NCBI RefSeq assembly: GCF_037102585.1 | Contig: NW_027043838.1 | Location: 1,302,001-1,366,000, forward strand | Reading direction: 5' to 3' | Length of the DNA stretch: 64,000 bases | DNA from: Saccharomycopsis crataegensis | Taxonomy: Eukaryota > Ascomycota > Saccharomycetes > Ascoideales > Saccharomycopsidaceae | Made by a program: the position numbers and the translations under genes | Part shown: positions 19,743 through 34,540 of the stretch, piece by piece | How the letters are laid out: every line of letters begins with the position of its first letter | Position numbering within the stretch: the first letter of the stretch is position 1 | The notes under the pieces: model-generated | Database searches by the model: none | What the model was told of the DNA's origin: nothing | The model's input: only the letters and a program-made list of their open reading frames with translations

Positions 19743-20229
19743 CTATGACAAAATCCAATTAGATGTAAATAATTTGTAACAATTAAGAGATCCTATTGAT
19801 ACTAAAACAGAATCAAGCAAGGCTTCTATCCAACAGAATATAAAGTCCACAACGAGCAAGAATGATACACCATCCATTAAGAAGATTAAGGACCATTGGA
19901 AAAAAAAACGGTAAAAACCCAAATCATGGAAGATTGGAACAAAATGATAAAGGATCAACCACCATCACTTTCAGAAATATATCGTCAACACCTAAACTTA
20001 AAAATCCAAGTAAAGCAACACTTCAAACAAACCATGTTTGGAAAGACTATCAATCAGTGGTTGCAAGTTATTAATGAGTGCTTTGTCACAACTATTGAAT
20101 GGCAAAAGCGTTATTGACCACAAAGTTAAAAAGATTCTTAATCCTGAGGAAACCACCAGTTGTACAGATTGTGGCGAAGAACCGCTAGCATTCGATCTTG
20201 AAGTAGTGGTCTGTCCTAAGTGGAATTGA
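19743..20229 (+). pseudogene. Decayed ORF with a Cys-x2-Cys end, unknown family
   Basis: Protein-like sequence runs along the plus strand in three frames. The first part (about 19778-19910) is Lys/Ser-rich and reads KKIKDHWKKK into an eight-A run at 19900-19907. A shift there opens a frame with IMEDWNKMIKDQPPSLSEIY and MFGKTINQWLQVINECF, ending at 20117. A second shift near 20100 leads into KILNPEETTSCTDCGEEPL and VVVCPKWN, ending at 20229. The Cys pattern (C-x2-C ... C) resembles a zinc ribbon remnant. Two frameshifts, one at a homopolymer, suggest a pseudogene of about 150 codons. I do not recognise it. Confidence 0.4.
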
Positions 20230-20289
20230 GAGAGAGAGGTAAGTGGGATAGCTTCCTACCAGAGTACATACACCCCCCAGTTATTTGAA

Positions 20290-20590
20290 AATAAGAACAT
20301 CATGAATCTCATTCATTTCTATGAGTTAAGGTATGCCGCAACAGACAAGTCAAACTGATATAGTCCTATCGAGTATGGGGACTATTATCAAGAGGCGGGA
20401 CTGAGTCTAGACTAGTCCTCATGGGTTGATTCTCACGGTAATTGAAGAAAAGCACCACCAGATGGATAGTCATGCGGCTGAGGTTTCTCTTTTCTAGAGG
20501 TTTACTCGGCGGCAATGCACCAACCGGCAGGTATGTTATGTGCCTACTGCTCTCCACTAGGTAAGGGTAACCCTGACCGTTATATAAAGT
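20290..20590. ncRNA. Candidate structured RNA gene (GC-richer island)
   Basis: In AT-rich surroundings this 300-bp segment is clearly GC-richer, has no protein-like frame, and contains several strong helices: ATAGTCC/GGACTAT (20360-20366 with 20379-20385), GGACT/AGTCC (20398-20402 with 20414-20418), and GCGGCTGAG/CTCGGCGGC (20474-20482 with 20505-20513, one mismatch and one wobble). On the minus strand a TATATAA element near 20580 precedes it and a TTTT run near 20290 follows, as for an RNA polymerase III transcript. I could not match it to 5S, U1-U6, U3, SRP or RNase P/MRP from remembered motifs. Strand is therefore left open. Confidence 0.35.
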
Positions 20591-20900
20591 TGATAAACCT
20601 TTTGTATATCTGCGAAATATATAAACGGTTAAAAAAAAAAGAAAATTAATGAGAACCAAGTATATTCATTTTTTCTTTCTGGTTGGTTTGGTATTTCTAG
20701 ACCAGCTCCAATATTGCATATACGAAGGGAGAAAGCTTGTTCTCTTCTATCCAGAACTTTTAATATTTCTTAAAGATTTAGCTACTCGAGTCTTTTATGA
20801 ATTACTGAACAGCATAGAAATCTACAGAATCCCACATTACTAAAAATCAGAATATGAAAATTGCTTGTTAAATGATAAATCTCTCAAAAAAAAAAAAACT

Positions 20901-22406
20901 CTATTTTTTCAAAGATTTGACCAATTCAACATACTTCTCAGTGGAAAAGGACTTTGGTCTTTCAATAGGCATACCATAAGCTCTATCAATGATCAATTGT
21001 GGCAAGACACCAAAAGCTCTGGCAACACCAAACAAAACAGTGTAGAATGGGGCTTCAGTCAAACCGTAATGCTTCAACAAGACACCAGAGTGAGAATCCA
21101 CATTAGGCCATGGATTCTTAGTCTTGCCGTGCTTAGTCAAGACCCCTGGGGCAACTTCATATACTGTGGAAACAACCTTGAACAAATGGTCATCAGGTAA
21201 ATGCTTCAAGGCAAATTCTCTTTGAGCAGTATATCTTGGATCTGTCTTTCTTAAAACAGCATGACCGTACCCTGGAACGACTCTTCCACTGTTCAAAGTT
21301 TCCCACAAGTATTTTTCAATGGATTCCTTGGTGATATTACCGTGCAATTCCTCATCAAGCTTTTCTAACCATTCCAAAACTTCTTGGTTGGCTCTTCCGT
21401 GCAATGGACCAGCTAAACCATTGAGACCAGCGGCCAAAGACAAATATGGAGAAGATAAAGCAGAACCAACCAAGTGGGTGGTGTGAGCAGATACGTTACC
21501 ACCTTCATGATCAGAATGAATAGTCAAGTACAATCTCATCAATTCGATGAATTCCTTGTTTTCACCAAAACCAAGCATTGTGGCCAAGTTGGCACCATAA
21601 TCCAAGTCCTTACTAACTGGGGAAACCTTTCCGTCCTTGAAGACGTTTCTGTAAATCTTGGAGGCTATGGTTGGCAATTTAGCCAACAAGTTGATGGAAT
21701 CTTCATAAGTGTAGGTCCAGTATTCCTTCTTACTGACACCTTTGGCATATGCCTTAGCAAATTCGGATTCAGATTCCAAAGCAGTGACTGCCATAGAAAA
21801 TTGGGCCATTGGGTGTAAATATGATGGACAGGAATCAATTAATTCTGCCACGTGCTTTGGTAATTCAGACCTGGCAGCCAATTCTGCAGAAAAAGCCTTG
21901 GTTTGGGCCTCAGTTGGAACTTCACCAGTTAATAATAGCCAGAACAAAGCCTCTGGTAAAGGCTCAGTACTTCCTGGGGCCTTTGGTAACTCTTTCTGAA
22001 CTTCTGGAATTGACTTACCTCTGAATCTAATCCCATCAAGAGGGTCAAGAACAGAGCCTTCCCACACTAAGCCTTTTATACCTCTCATACCACCATAAGC
22101 TTGTTCTAATAAAACATCCCCGATGACCTGTTTAAATGTTAGTTATCATGTTTAAGTGAAAAAAGGTGAAAAAAAATTCCCCATTATATAAAGTGAAAAT
22201 GATTTCAAGCATACAGTTTTACCGTGTTCTTTTTTGAATTTCTTAATGAATTCCGCTTTTTCAGGGTATATTTCAGCAAAAGTTTCCTTCAAAGTCTTTT
22301 CATTTGTTGAATAACATCTTAAGGAGTTGTAGATCAATTTATGGGATGATCTGGAGAATTGAGAGCTGCGTAAAGCACGACTGGATGCAGTTCTTAAGCT
22401 GGCCAT
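20901..22406 (-). CDS. CIT1: Mitochondrial citrate synthase (two exons)
   Basis: First enzyme of the TCA cycle, condensing acetyl-CoA and oxaloacetate. Exon 1 is 22215-22406 ([15 protein letters not shown]..., an Arg/Ser-rich mitochondrial presequence) and exon 2 is 20901-22127. Splicing joins EHGKT to [19 protein letters not shown], the conserved citrate synthase sequence. The product is 472 aa (479 in S. cerevisiae). Catalytic residues are visible: [16 protein letters not shown] (His), VPGYGHAVL (His) and [15 protein letters not shown] (Asp). The end KSLKK has no peroxisomal SKL, so this is the mitochondrial form. An ATG at 22415 would add three residues and is less likely. The frame around 22088 alone would lose the mitochondrial presequence, so the intron is needed. 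Confidence 0.95.
22128..22214 (-). other. Intron in CIT1 (87 nt)
   Basis: In the gene's sense, the intron begins GTATGC after ACT and ends TTTAAACAG before GTC. TAACTAAC just before the 3' end supplies the branch site. It falls between codons, and removing it restores the conserved HGKTVIG sequence. It sits early in the gene, after 64 codons, as is usual for yeast introns. Confidence 0.92.
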
Positions 22407-23365
22407 TGTGCACAATACTGTAATATTTGTTGTTTGTTAAGAATATTTTATGGTATTCCAAGATACTTAAACTATTGATTGATAAGAATCAAGTGAAATT
22501 CGTTAGTATATATATATATAATGTAAGTTTACACCCCGTGGCGATTCCGGATGTCACACAAATGCACGTCACATCCCTAAGTTCCGACGGAAAGCAACAG
22601 ATTATGGGGGGACCAAACATATTGTGAGAAGATGATAACCTCATCGGAACCGAGATAAAAGTGACCACACGCCAGTTCTAGTAGTGAAACGTACTAATAA
22701 AATGCAACTTTTGCTTTATTTTTATTGTGGATAGAATGGAAAATAACACTTGAGTTATTTATTATTGACTGAATAGTGATAATGCGCAATCATCAAAGGA
22801 TACACAGTGTTGACCCCAATTCCTTGTTTAAAAATTACTTGGCTTCTCGGAAATGAGGTCTACTTTAGATTATTCCGGGTGAAATTCATTCTAGGTTTTA
22901 AATATCAGAAGTTCTCACTTATAAGAATCTCCTCGCTGTGCACATTCTAAATTGCGCGGAACATAGATAACAGTTACTTACATGCGACTCCTAACATGCA
23001 GATTTTAGCAATTGTTGCAGTTACTGCTTTATGAATTCTTCCAAGAAAGATCCACCTCTGAATTGATATTTCATGGAAAAGATCTATATGTAGTACTTCT
23101 TATTAAAATCATAGAATAATATCTATTATATCTATATAAACATATATATTTCTATCTGTTAGTCTCACTTATTTATATTTTTTTCAACTTATTGAATCCT
23201 TTAAATTCCGTTGCTTGCTTTTCCTTCCTTCCTATGCGAAATACTATAAAATTGAAGGAAAATACATTTATGAATATTTAATGCTTCTTGCTCAAGCTGA
23301 AACTCCTTAATATATATATTTTCCCTAGATTCAAGTGCTATAACATATTTGGCTGTCAAGAAAAC
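22407..23365. other. Divergent promoter region between CIT1 and the LRR gene
   Basis: About 960 bp of shared upstream DNA. It has TATATATATATAT at 22507-22519 close to CIT1 and TATATA elements near 23095-23150 toward the LRR gene. The last part before the plus-strand ATG holds an in-frame open extension to 23288, but only from a TTG codon. Confidence 0.45.
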
Positions 23366-24649
23366 ATGAATATTTTAGATATTTATCCAACAAGCGTCCT
23401 TCTTGAAATTTTTGAAAATTTGGATGGTGATGCCCAAGATTTAGTGAATGTTCATCATTCCCTAAAATCTGACTTGTCAAAACTTTGTGTGGAATCGATT
23501 TTATTTAGGAGCGTTGAAGTGGTTACTGAATCTCTTGGTCAAGAAAATACAAGGTCCACCTTCATGTTGAACAATCTTAGGTTCTATATTATCACTTCTA
23601 GACTAGAATATCATGTTAAAATCGAAAACAATGAATTGAAAAGACTTGGAAAGGCATATTTCTTTGAAACATTGGCACCGCACATCAGAAAATTAATGTT
23701 TCAATATCCACATGGGAAAGATGAATTTTTGGGATCAATCAAGTATTTTTGGAAACTTCCAAAATTAAAGCATTTATCTTTGCAAAGACCATGTGATTTC
23801 TTATATCGAAAATTATTTACTCCAGTACAAGTCAATGAGATGCCTTTAGCAGTGGATGAATCGCCTCTAACTATGTTTAATCATTCAATGGATTTTGGAA
23901 ATCTGTTGAAAAAATTAAATTTGGAAAGATTAGTCTTGGCCAAAATTGAATTTTTCCAATTGTTTACCAATTTAGAATCTTTGAGTTTAGGAAACAACTG
24001 TATTTCTGTGATTGAAAATTTGGATCATATGAAATCCCTTCGAAATCTTAATCTCAGTGGAAACAATATCACAAAAATGGAAAACTTGGGCGGATTGAAT
24101 AAATTAGAAATACTCAATCTCAACAGAAATCCTATCGAGAGAATTGAGAAGTTGGATGGTTTGGTAAACTTAAGGCACTTGGATCTTAGTCAGTGCAAGC
24201 TCACAAAAGTTCAAGACTTGGATAGGCTAATTAACTTGCAAGTCTTGAACGTTCAGCATAACAATATCAACTCAGTGGTAGGTGATTTTTGTAATCATTC
24301 CAAGTTGACAGACGTGAATCTTGATCATAATATTATGCGTTCCTTGGGTGAACTTGAAACAGTCCCAAATATGAGAGACTTAACTATCCGAAGAAATTGC
24401 ATTTCAAGTCCTGCTCAAGTTGCCACTCTTCTCGAAAAAGGTGTTAGTGTCAAGTGGGGATATGGATTTCCTTTTTCGGATATTCAAGTCGCTGATTATG
24501 GACAAGATGGGATAGATAATTGGGCTCTCCAAAGATATTGGATAAGAAACCATGAGAATGTCCAATACAACTCTGTTGAAAGCTTCCAAACGGATAACAA
24601 TGCTTACGCAAATACACTTCGCCCAGGAATCTCATATATTCATGGGTAA
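23366..24649 (+). CDS. Leucine-rich repeat protein with F-box-like N-terminus
   Basis: A 427-aa protein from the first in-frame ATG. The N-terminus, NILDIYPTSVLLEIFENLDG, resembles an F-box (LPxxxLxxIFxxL). From about residue 190 to 360 there are at least six SDS22-type LRRs of about 22 residues: LESLSLGNNCISVIENLDHM, then LRNLNLSGNNITKMENLGGL, LEILNLNRNPIERIEKLDGL, LRHLDLSQCKLTKVQDLDRL, LQVLNVQHNNINSV and others. Such proteins are usually substrate adaptors of SCF ubiquitin ligases or phosphatase partners. It is unlike true Sds22 because of the long non-LRR N-terminal half and the C-terminal tail. The target is unknown. It is convergent with the POF1-like gene, 52 bp apart. Confidence 0.7.
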   Translation: MNILDIYPTSVLLEIFENLDGDAQDLVNVHHSLKSDLSKLCVESILFRSVEVVTESLGQENTRSTFMLNNLRFYIITSRLEYHVKIENNELKRLGKAYFFETLAPHIRKLMFQYPHGKDEFLGSIKYFWKLPKLKHLSLQRPCDFLYRKLFTPVQVNEMPLAVDESPLTMFNHSMDFGNLLKKLNLERLVLAKIEFFQLFTNLESLSLGNNCISVIENLDHMKSLRNLNLSGNNITKMENLGGLNKLEILNLNRNPIERIEKLDGLVNLRHLDLSQCKLTKVQDLDRLINLQVLNVQHNNINSVVGDFCNHSKLTDVNLDHNIMRSLGELETVPNMRDLTIRRNCISSPAQVATLLEKGVSVKWGYGFPFSDIQVADYGQDGIDNWALQRYWIRNHENVQYNSVESFQTDNNAYANTLRPGISYIHG

Positions 24650-24701
24650 TACGATATTTAGAATCCTGAAAATAGATAGTTATTGATAACTGAATCGATC
24701 A

Positions 24702-25637
24702 TCAATTGTCGTAATATTTGTTTTTCAAAATACAGTCTTTTATACTAGGAATAGTTCTTTTAGATAAAAATTCGTCAATATCTTCATTCTTACCTTCATT
24801 CCCGTAATATCTTCCCAATGAATTTCTAATTTCTGAGGAGGAGACGGTAGTCAAAAACTTGGAGTTCTCATCTTTGATAGGATTTAAAATCACAATTCTA
24901 GAAGCCCAATGTTTTGGAACTCCATCAATTTCTCCGGATTTTATAGACTCGATGTAAGCCTCTTGGCTCAATATATCATCATTCCCATTATCTCTTGCAA
25001 GACATACCAACTCCGATCCTTGAATGAATTCATTGAGGGATTCATCAATTGTTTTCGGTTTATAATATTTAGAGTCAAATATCCGAATCAATGTATCGAA
25101 ACCTAGTAAGAATGCTAAATTCAAGCGATCCGCTTCTTGCAACTTCTTCAATGACTTCACCACAATATCATCACCAGAGTCAGGCAACGATAAATACTTC
25201 TTCAACTCTTCATATTTATCAGTAAATTTTGCTAGCTTCGTAAGACAAATAAGTACCGATACATTCTCTCCGTTGATTTTATATAGATCTTTTGATAATA
25301 GATCAATCATTTGCAATCGCTTATCAAACAGTTCTGGTTTTGGATGGATCTTGTCAGCATTGTTGACAGATAACAGTAACACAATTGTGTTAAGATTTGG
25401 GCTGCCCAGGCACACTTTTTTTTGGTAGTGATTGATGGCATTTTCAATTATTGAAATATGACCTTTGTGTGGTGGATTGAAAGAGGAATCAAGGAATAAA
25501 ACATTATGTTTGTTATAGTCGTCGCTAGTGTTAGATATGGCAAGGCTTTTGGCTGCAAGATGTGATATAAACTTAATTTTCGATGAATTTTTTGTGAATT
25601 CATCAATGATGGATTGGTAATTTTTTATAATTGGCAT
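24702..25637 (-). CDS. POF1: Nicotinamide mononucleotide adenylyltransferase-like protein (Pof1 type)
   Basis: Nucleotidyltransferase fold, 311 aa. The N-terminal FLDSSFNPPHKGHISIIENA contains the (H)xGH motif that binds ATP phosphates. Near the C-terminus, VSSSEIRNSLGRYYG matches the ISSTxIR signature. The NMNAT core resembles S. cerevisiae Pof1 (YCL047C) more than Nma1/Nma2, as there is no long N-terminal extension and the first motif is SFNPPHKGH. Pof1 is reported to have NMN adenylyltransferase/ATPase activity and a link to protein quality control, so a role in NAD+ synthesis or salvage is likely. An insert (about residues 130-190) makes it longer than the 258-aa yeast protein. Confidence 0.72.
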   Translation of the reverse strand: MPIIKNYQSIIDEFTKNSSKIKFISHLAAKSLAISNTSDDYNKHNVLFLDSSFNPPHKGHISIIENAINHYQKKVCLGSPNLNTIVLLLSVNNADKIHPKPELFDKRLQMIDLLSKDLYKINGENVSVLICLTKLAKFTDKYEELKKYLSLPDSGDDIVVKSLKKLQEADRLNLAFLLGFDTLIRIFDSKYYKPKTIDESLNEFIQGSELVCLARDNGNDDILSQEAYIESIKSGEIDGVPKHWASRIVILNPIKDENSKFLTTVSSSEIRNSLGRYYGNEGKNEDIDEFLSKRTIPSIKDCILKNKYYDN

Positions 25638-25876
25638 TTTATATATCCTTATATATACATATATATTCAGTTAAAGGAAGGCTACTATTATGGTATTATG
25701 ATTATTTGGCTGAAATATATATATAATCTCCGAAATTCATGATGGCACAAGTTACCCTGGGTGGGTTTTGTGATGGCTGTAATTTTTAAAAAGGTTCAAT
25801 TTGGACCCATCATCACATTACAATATTTGGCAATCACTTGATATATATCTGACCACCTTTCCAAAAAAAAAAAAAA

Positions 25877-26382
25877 ATGCTGAATTTCAAATTTCTTGCC
25901 TTATTATTCGCGTTATTGTCTATTGTCTTTGCTACCGAAGGCGATAAGCTCAGAATTGGTGTGACCAAAAAAGTTGAAAATTGCTCCAGAAAGACCAAGA
26001 ATGGCGATATCGTCAAGGTTCATTATACTGGGTCATTGAAAGATACTGGTGCTGTCTTTGATAGCTCTTTGAACCGTGGTATTCCATTCGAATTCAAATT
26101 AGGTGCTGGAAATGTAATTAAGGGTTGGGATCAAGGTTTATTGGGGTATGTGTCCATCCGCCTTTGTTTTTTTATGATAGATCGAGTTAGCTCACTTACT
26201 GACAATTATTTTATTCTAGGATGTGTATCGGTGAACAAAGAAAGTTGACTATTCCTCCAGAACTTGGCTATGGTAGCAGAGGTGCTGGTGGTGTTATTCC
26301 TCCAGACGCCACCTTGGTCTTCAAGACTGAATTGGTTGGAATCGACGGTTACGAACCTGAGGATCATAAAGACGAATTATGA
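25877..26382 (+). CDS. FPR2: ER FKBP-type peptidyl-prolyl isomerase with C-terminal KDEL (two exons)
   Basis: Exons 25877-26145 and 26220-26382 give a 143-aa protein. It starts with a signal peptide ([19 protein letters not shown]) and is followed by one FKBP domain: VKVHYTGSL, then [57 protein letters not shown] and LVFKTELV. All typical FK506-pocket positions (Tyr, Asp, Phe, Trp, Tyr) are visible. It ends EDHKDEL, an ER retrieval signal. Role: proline isomerisation in folding secretory proteins. S. cerevisiae Fpr2 is of similar size (135 aa). The intron splits the conserved QGLLG/MCIGE junction and must be removed; without it the frame ends at 26248. It is convergent with TAH18. Confidence 0.92.
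26146..26219 (+). other. Intron in the FKBP gene (74 nt)
   Basis: It begins GTATGT, ends TTATTCTAG, and has CTTACTGAC about 25 nt before the 3' end as a branch site. It lies in phase 2 inside the Gly codon of LLG-MCIG; splicing restores the FKBP core. Confidence 0.92.
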
Positions 26383-26603
26383 TTGTATTATGTTGATGTA
26401 TATTAGCTAGTGAAAATTTGTTCTTTCAATTCATGTAAAAATATTTTTTTTTAGCTCTCCTCATTTTTTAAAATTTTTGGTAGTTGTTACGTTCAATCTC
26501 AGGAAGGTGGAAAGTGAACAAGTCACATAAATTCAGAAGTTTTTATAATACATGTTTTATAATATACATAAAAAAAATGAAGAAAAAAAGATTATTGGTT
26601 CAA

Positions 26604-28424
26604 TCACCAAGTCTCTTGCAAGTATCTGTACTCGTTCTCAAAATCCAATAAAACCTTCTCTGCTTCCTGCTTGGAGATTTTGCCACACTCTTCAATAATC
26701 AGAACAATAGTAATTCTGGTTTGAATAGGCATTTTACCAGATGATCCACAAAGATAAATTATCCCATCACGATTCATCAACATATCATAAATGACTTCCT
26801 TGTTGTAGTATAACATATCCTGAACATACTTGATCTTCTTATTACCATCGTATAAGGTATCGTCTCTGGAAAACGATGGAAATACTTTAAGCGTAGTAGC
26901 ATTCTGCTGCTCCAATTTTTCAAAATATTCTCCATAGAGATAGTCTTTGTTTTTGTAGCGGTTACCGGAGAACACACACATTGCGGTGTCCGAGGATAAC
27001 TTATCTTGGATAATTGAGCGAACAGGGGCAATACCAGTACCCGGGCCAATAAGAATTAGTGGGCTATCGTCTTTAAACTTTGAATACACGTCGTTTTTCT
27101 TAATTGAATAAAGTATTTTCGTGCCTGGTGCCAAGTCTTTCAACCAAGTGGTACACACACCCTTCCTGATTCTCTTCAATAGGGTCTTATATTTCACAAT
27201 TGCCACACAAAGGTCAAATGAGTTACTTTCTGGGAAACTAGAAAGTGCAGATGCAATAGAAAACAATCTAGGTCTCAAAATTGGAAAAATATCCAACACA
27301 TGCGCTACCGGAATTTTCAAACTAAAGAATTCCGTGACAGTTTCCAAGATCGATCTTCTTGGCCTATCAGCATAATTATACAAATCCTCAGTGAACTCCA
27401 ATTGAGAAAATTCTTGTAATTTTTCACGTTCTCTCTCATCACTAGCAAACTTGTATATCGACATGAAAAAACTTCTTCTAGGTATTGACATGATGTCTAA
27501 ATGATGAGTGATCAATGATCTCAACGTCAATGGCTGGACTAATCCACCTTCGATGTTAAGCTTGTATTCTTCAGTGTCTTGTGAAATTTTGATTTTGTAA
27601 TCTGCAATCTCTTCCCATCCTTGACTTTCAAGCAATTGATTAACATCATCGACACTATTTGATGGGTATAACGAAATGATATCACCGGAATTATATTGAA
27701 TGGCCCCATTTATGTCTTTAATAGTGAAATGTCTAACATCTTGAAAATGATCTTCACTAGTCAATCTATCATTGCACTGTACTTCTCCGAGTCTAATTTC
27801 TTCATCATCATTACTGGGTCCTATAAATCTAGTATTCGAAACATCTTGGATATTCACATCTGTTTTTCTTTTAGGTCTATTAGTCTCGACTTCAACTCTG
27901 TATTTCGGAGGAGCAATATAATCCTCATTCATCTTCGGGGTTTTTGAAATCATCGGATATTTTGTAATGATGTTGTTGATTAAAGAATCTTCCCATTCTT
28001 TATAAAAAGCTTCCACACCTTCCGGGCTTTGCTCATCACCTTCACCCCTCGGACTGATTTCTTTGGCCCCCAATTGACGTAATCTAGAGTGTAGTTTTCT
28101 AATGAAAAAATTGTATCTAGGGTATGACGAGTCCCCCAACCCGAACGTGGAAAATTCAATGTGGTCCAAAAATTCATTTCTCGGCAACTTTCTTTGGAGT
28201 AAAAATCTCCAGAACTTTTTAGTATTCTTAGGATTATCCCCATTGCCAAACGTTGATGCCACGAAGATTATTATTTTGGTTTCCAATAGCTTCCTCAATG
28301 GAAAATCATCCATGGAATAAACTACCGCTTCATAACTGTTAGCCTCCAATCTATTTGCTAATAAAACCGCATACTCGTAAGAGTTGAAGGTTTCAGTCCC
28401 ATAAAGAACCACAATTTTATTCAT
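26604..28424 (-). CDS. TAH18: NADPH-dependent diflavin reductase
   Basis: Passes electrons from NADPH through FAD and FMN to Dre2 in cytosolic iron-sulfur cluster assembly; essential in S. cerevisiae. The product is 606 aa (623 in yeast). An N-terminal flavodoxin domain starts VVLYGTETFNSYEYA (FMN phosphate loop) and includes FVASTFGNGDNPKN and STFGLGDSSYPRYN. The FAD domain has RPRLFSIASAL (RxxSxxS-like) and VCTTWL. The NADPH domain has ILIGPGTGIAPVRS, AMCVFSGNR and GIIYLCGSSGKMP, and the protein ends in Trp (LQETW), the usual stacking aromatic. I chose ATG 28424; the ten residues upstream to 28454 are an AT-rich hydrophobic run with no homology. It is divergent from HEM15. Confidence 0.93.
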   Translation of the reverse strand: MNKIVVLYGTETFNSYEYAVLLANRLEANSYEAVVYSMDDFPLRKLLETKIIIFVASTFGNGDNPKNTKKFWRFLLQRKLPRNEFLDHIEFSTFGLGDSSYPRYNFFIRKLHSRLRQLGAKEISPRGEGDEQSPEGVEAFYKEWEDSLINNIITKYPMISKTPKMNEDYIAPPKYRVEVETNRPKRKTDVNIQDVSNTRFIGPSNDDEEIRLGEVQCNDRLTSEDHFQDVRHFTIKDINGAIQYNSGDIISLYPSNSVDDVNQLLESQGWEEIADYKIKISQDTEEYKLNIEGGLVQPLTLRSLITHHLDIMSIPRRSFFMSIYKFASDEREREKLQEFSQLEFTEDLYNYADRPRRSILETVTEFFSLKIPVAHVLDIFPILRPRLFSIASALSSFPESNSFDLCVAIVKYKTLLKRIRKGVCTTWLKDLAPGTKILYSIKKNDVYSKFKDDSPLILIGPGTGIAPVRSIIQDKLSSDTAMCVFSGNRYKNKDYLYGEYFEKLEQQNATTLKVFPSFSRDDTLYDGNKKIKYVQDMLYYNKEVIYDMLMNRDGIIYLCGSSGKMPIQTRITIVLIIEECGKISKQEAEKVLLDFENEYRYLQETW

Positions 28425-30305
<1,881 letters not shown>

Positions 30306-30352
30306 GGAAATTTAGAATTTATTTTTTTCTCATTTACACTTATAATTAAACC

Positions 30353-30388
<36 letters not shown>

Positions 30389-30641
30389 CACATAGTTAAT
30401 AGAAGAGATCTCTTAGTATTAAGGCATCTATCCATCTGTGTTATGTTAAGGCTTCGTTGACGCCTTCATGGATGCACTCCGGGTAGCACCGTTTTTTGGT
30501 AATTGGTTTTTTTGTTTTTTTTTTTCGCTGCAACAAAATTGACGAATAATGTGCTGCGAATAAAAAATCAAATAATAATAGTGAGGAGAATACCTTTATC
30601 CATCATATCAATAGGTAATAACCCTTGAATAACAACACAAA
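30306..30641. other. Short intergenic region with an (AT)n tract
   Basis: An uninterrupted (TA)n dinucleotide run lies at 30356-30387, then a T-rich stretch near 30508-30530. Otherwise unremarkable promoter DNA for the small mitochondrial gene. Confidence 0.7.
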
Positions 30642-30839
30642 ATGAGACAGTCTCTTCTTAGATTATCTGGTCACGGTGCCAAGTATGTTCGTCATGCTGA
30701 AGTTCCATACCCAAAGGTCCCAGCTTTTTACAGATACTCCGCCAAACTTTTGGGGGCTACCATGTGGTTTTGGATATTCTACAGAGCTAAGCAAGATTAC
30801 AAAGTGTGGTTTGGTATGAAACTCCCATTCGAACATTGA
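30642..30839 (+). CDS. Small complex I accessory subunit (AGGG/NDUFB2-like)
   Basis: A 65-aa protein with a basic N-terminus (MRQSLLRLSGHGAKYVRHAE), a PYPKVPAFYRYSAKLLG segment, a single membrane helix around ATMWFWIFYRAKQD and a short tail ending PFEH. The FWI(F/L)(Y/W)R helix after an aromatic-rich loop is the pattern of the NADH:ubiquinone oxidoreductase B2/AGGG subunit, a single-span protein of the complex I membrane arm. Presence of this gene implies a respiratory chain with proton-pumping complex I, absent from Saccharomyces. The start is the only ATG and the size suits the family. Small size limits certainty. Confidence 0.7.
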   Translation: MRQSLLRLSGHGAKYVRHAEVPYPKVPAFYRYSAKLLGATMWFWIFYRAKQDYKVWFGMKLPFEH

Positions 30840-31407
30840 ATTCATTGATGTTTTTCTTTTTGTTGGGGGTGGTTTGTTGTTGCTGTTGGTGGTGAAGAGT
30901 TGGAAGGAAGAGATAACTTGTGAAGTTACCTTGGAATAATGGGTACAGAATAAAAAACTGAATTCCATTCTATAAAATATTACCATTTTAATTGTTCACC
31001 AATACTTTATTTTTTACCTCTGGGAGAACTTCATTTATAAAATTATTTTGCATTTTGGTGGACTGGCTATCTTGAGATTATTTGTCAAAAAAAGGGCATA
31101 TATGTTCACTTTCAATACATTTATGGTAAAGACATTAATCTTTTATTAATATTATTATTTGTGATAATCACAATGTAAGACTACAATTACAAGATATAAA
31201 TCGATTAAAAATACCCCACATTAAGCAAAGATCTGAATATTCGCAAATAATTTTGCTCTATATAGCGGAAAACAATGACAAGAAATGTAATATAATAATA
31301 ATAATGATGATAATGAAAACAGAAAATAATATACCAATTAGAAGAAAAAAAAGGAAAGAGGTCACCATACAGACTGAGTGAATTAATAGCAGCAGCAATC
31401 AAGAGGT
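30840..31407. other. Convergent 3' region, no gene
   Basis: AT-rich DNA between the complex I subunit gene and the DBP2 3' end. The ORFs here are shadows. There are runs of ATAATAATAATG type near 31290. Confidence 0.5.
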
Positions 31408-34540
<3,133 letters not shown>

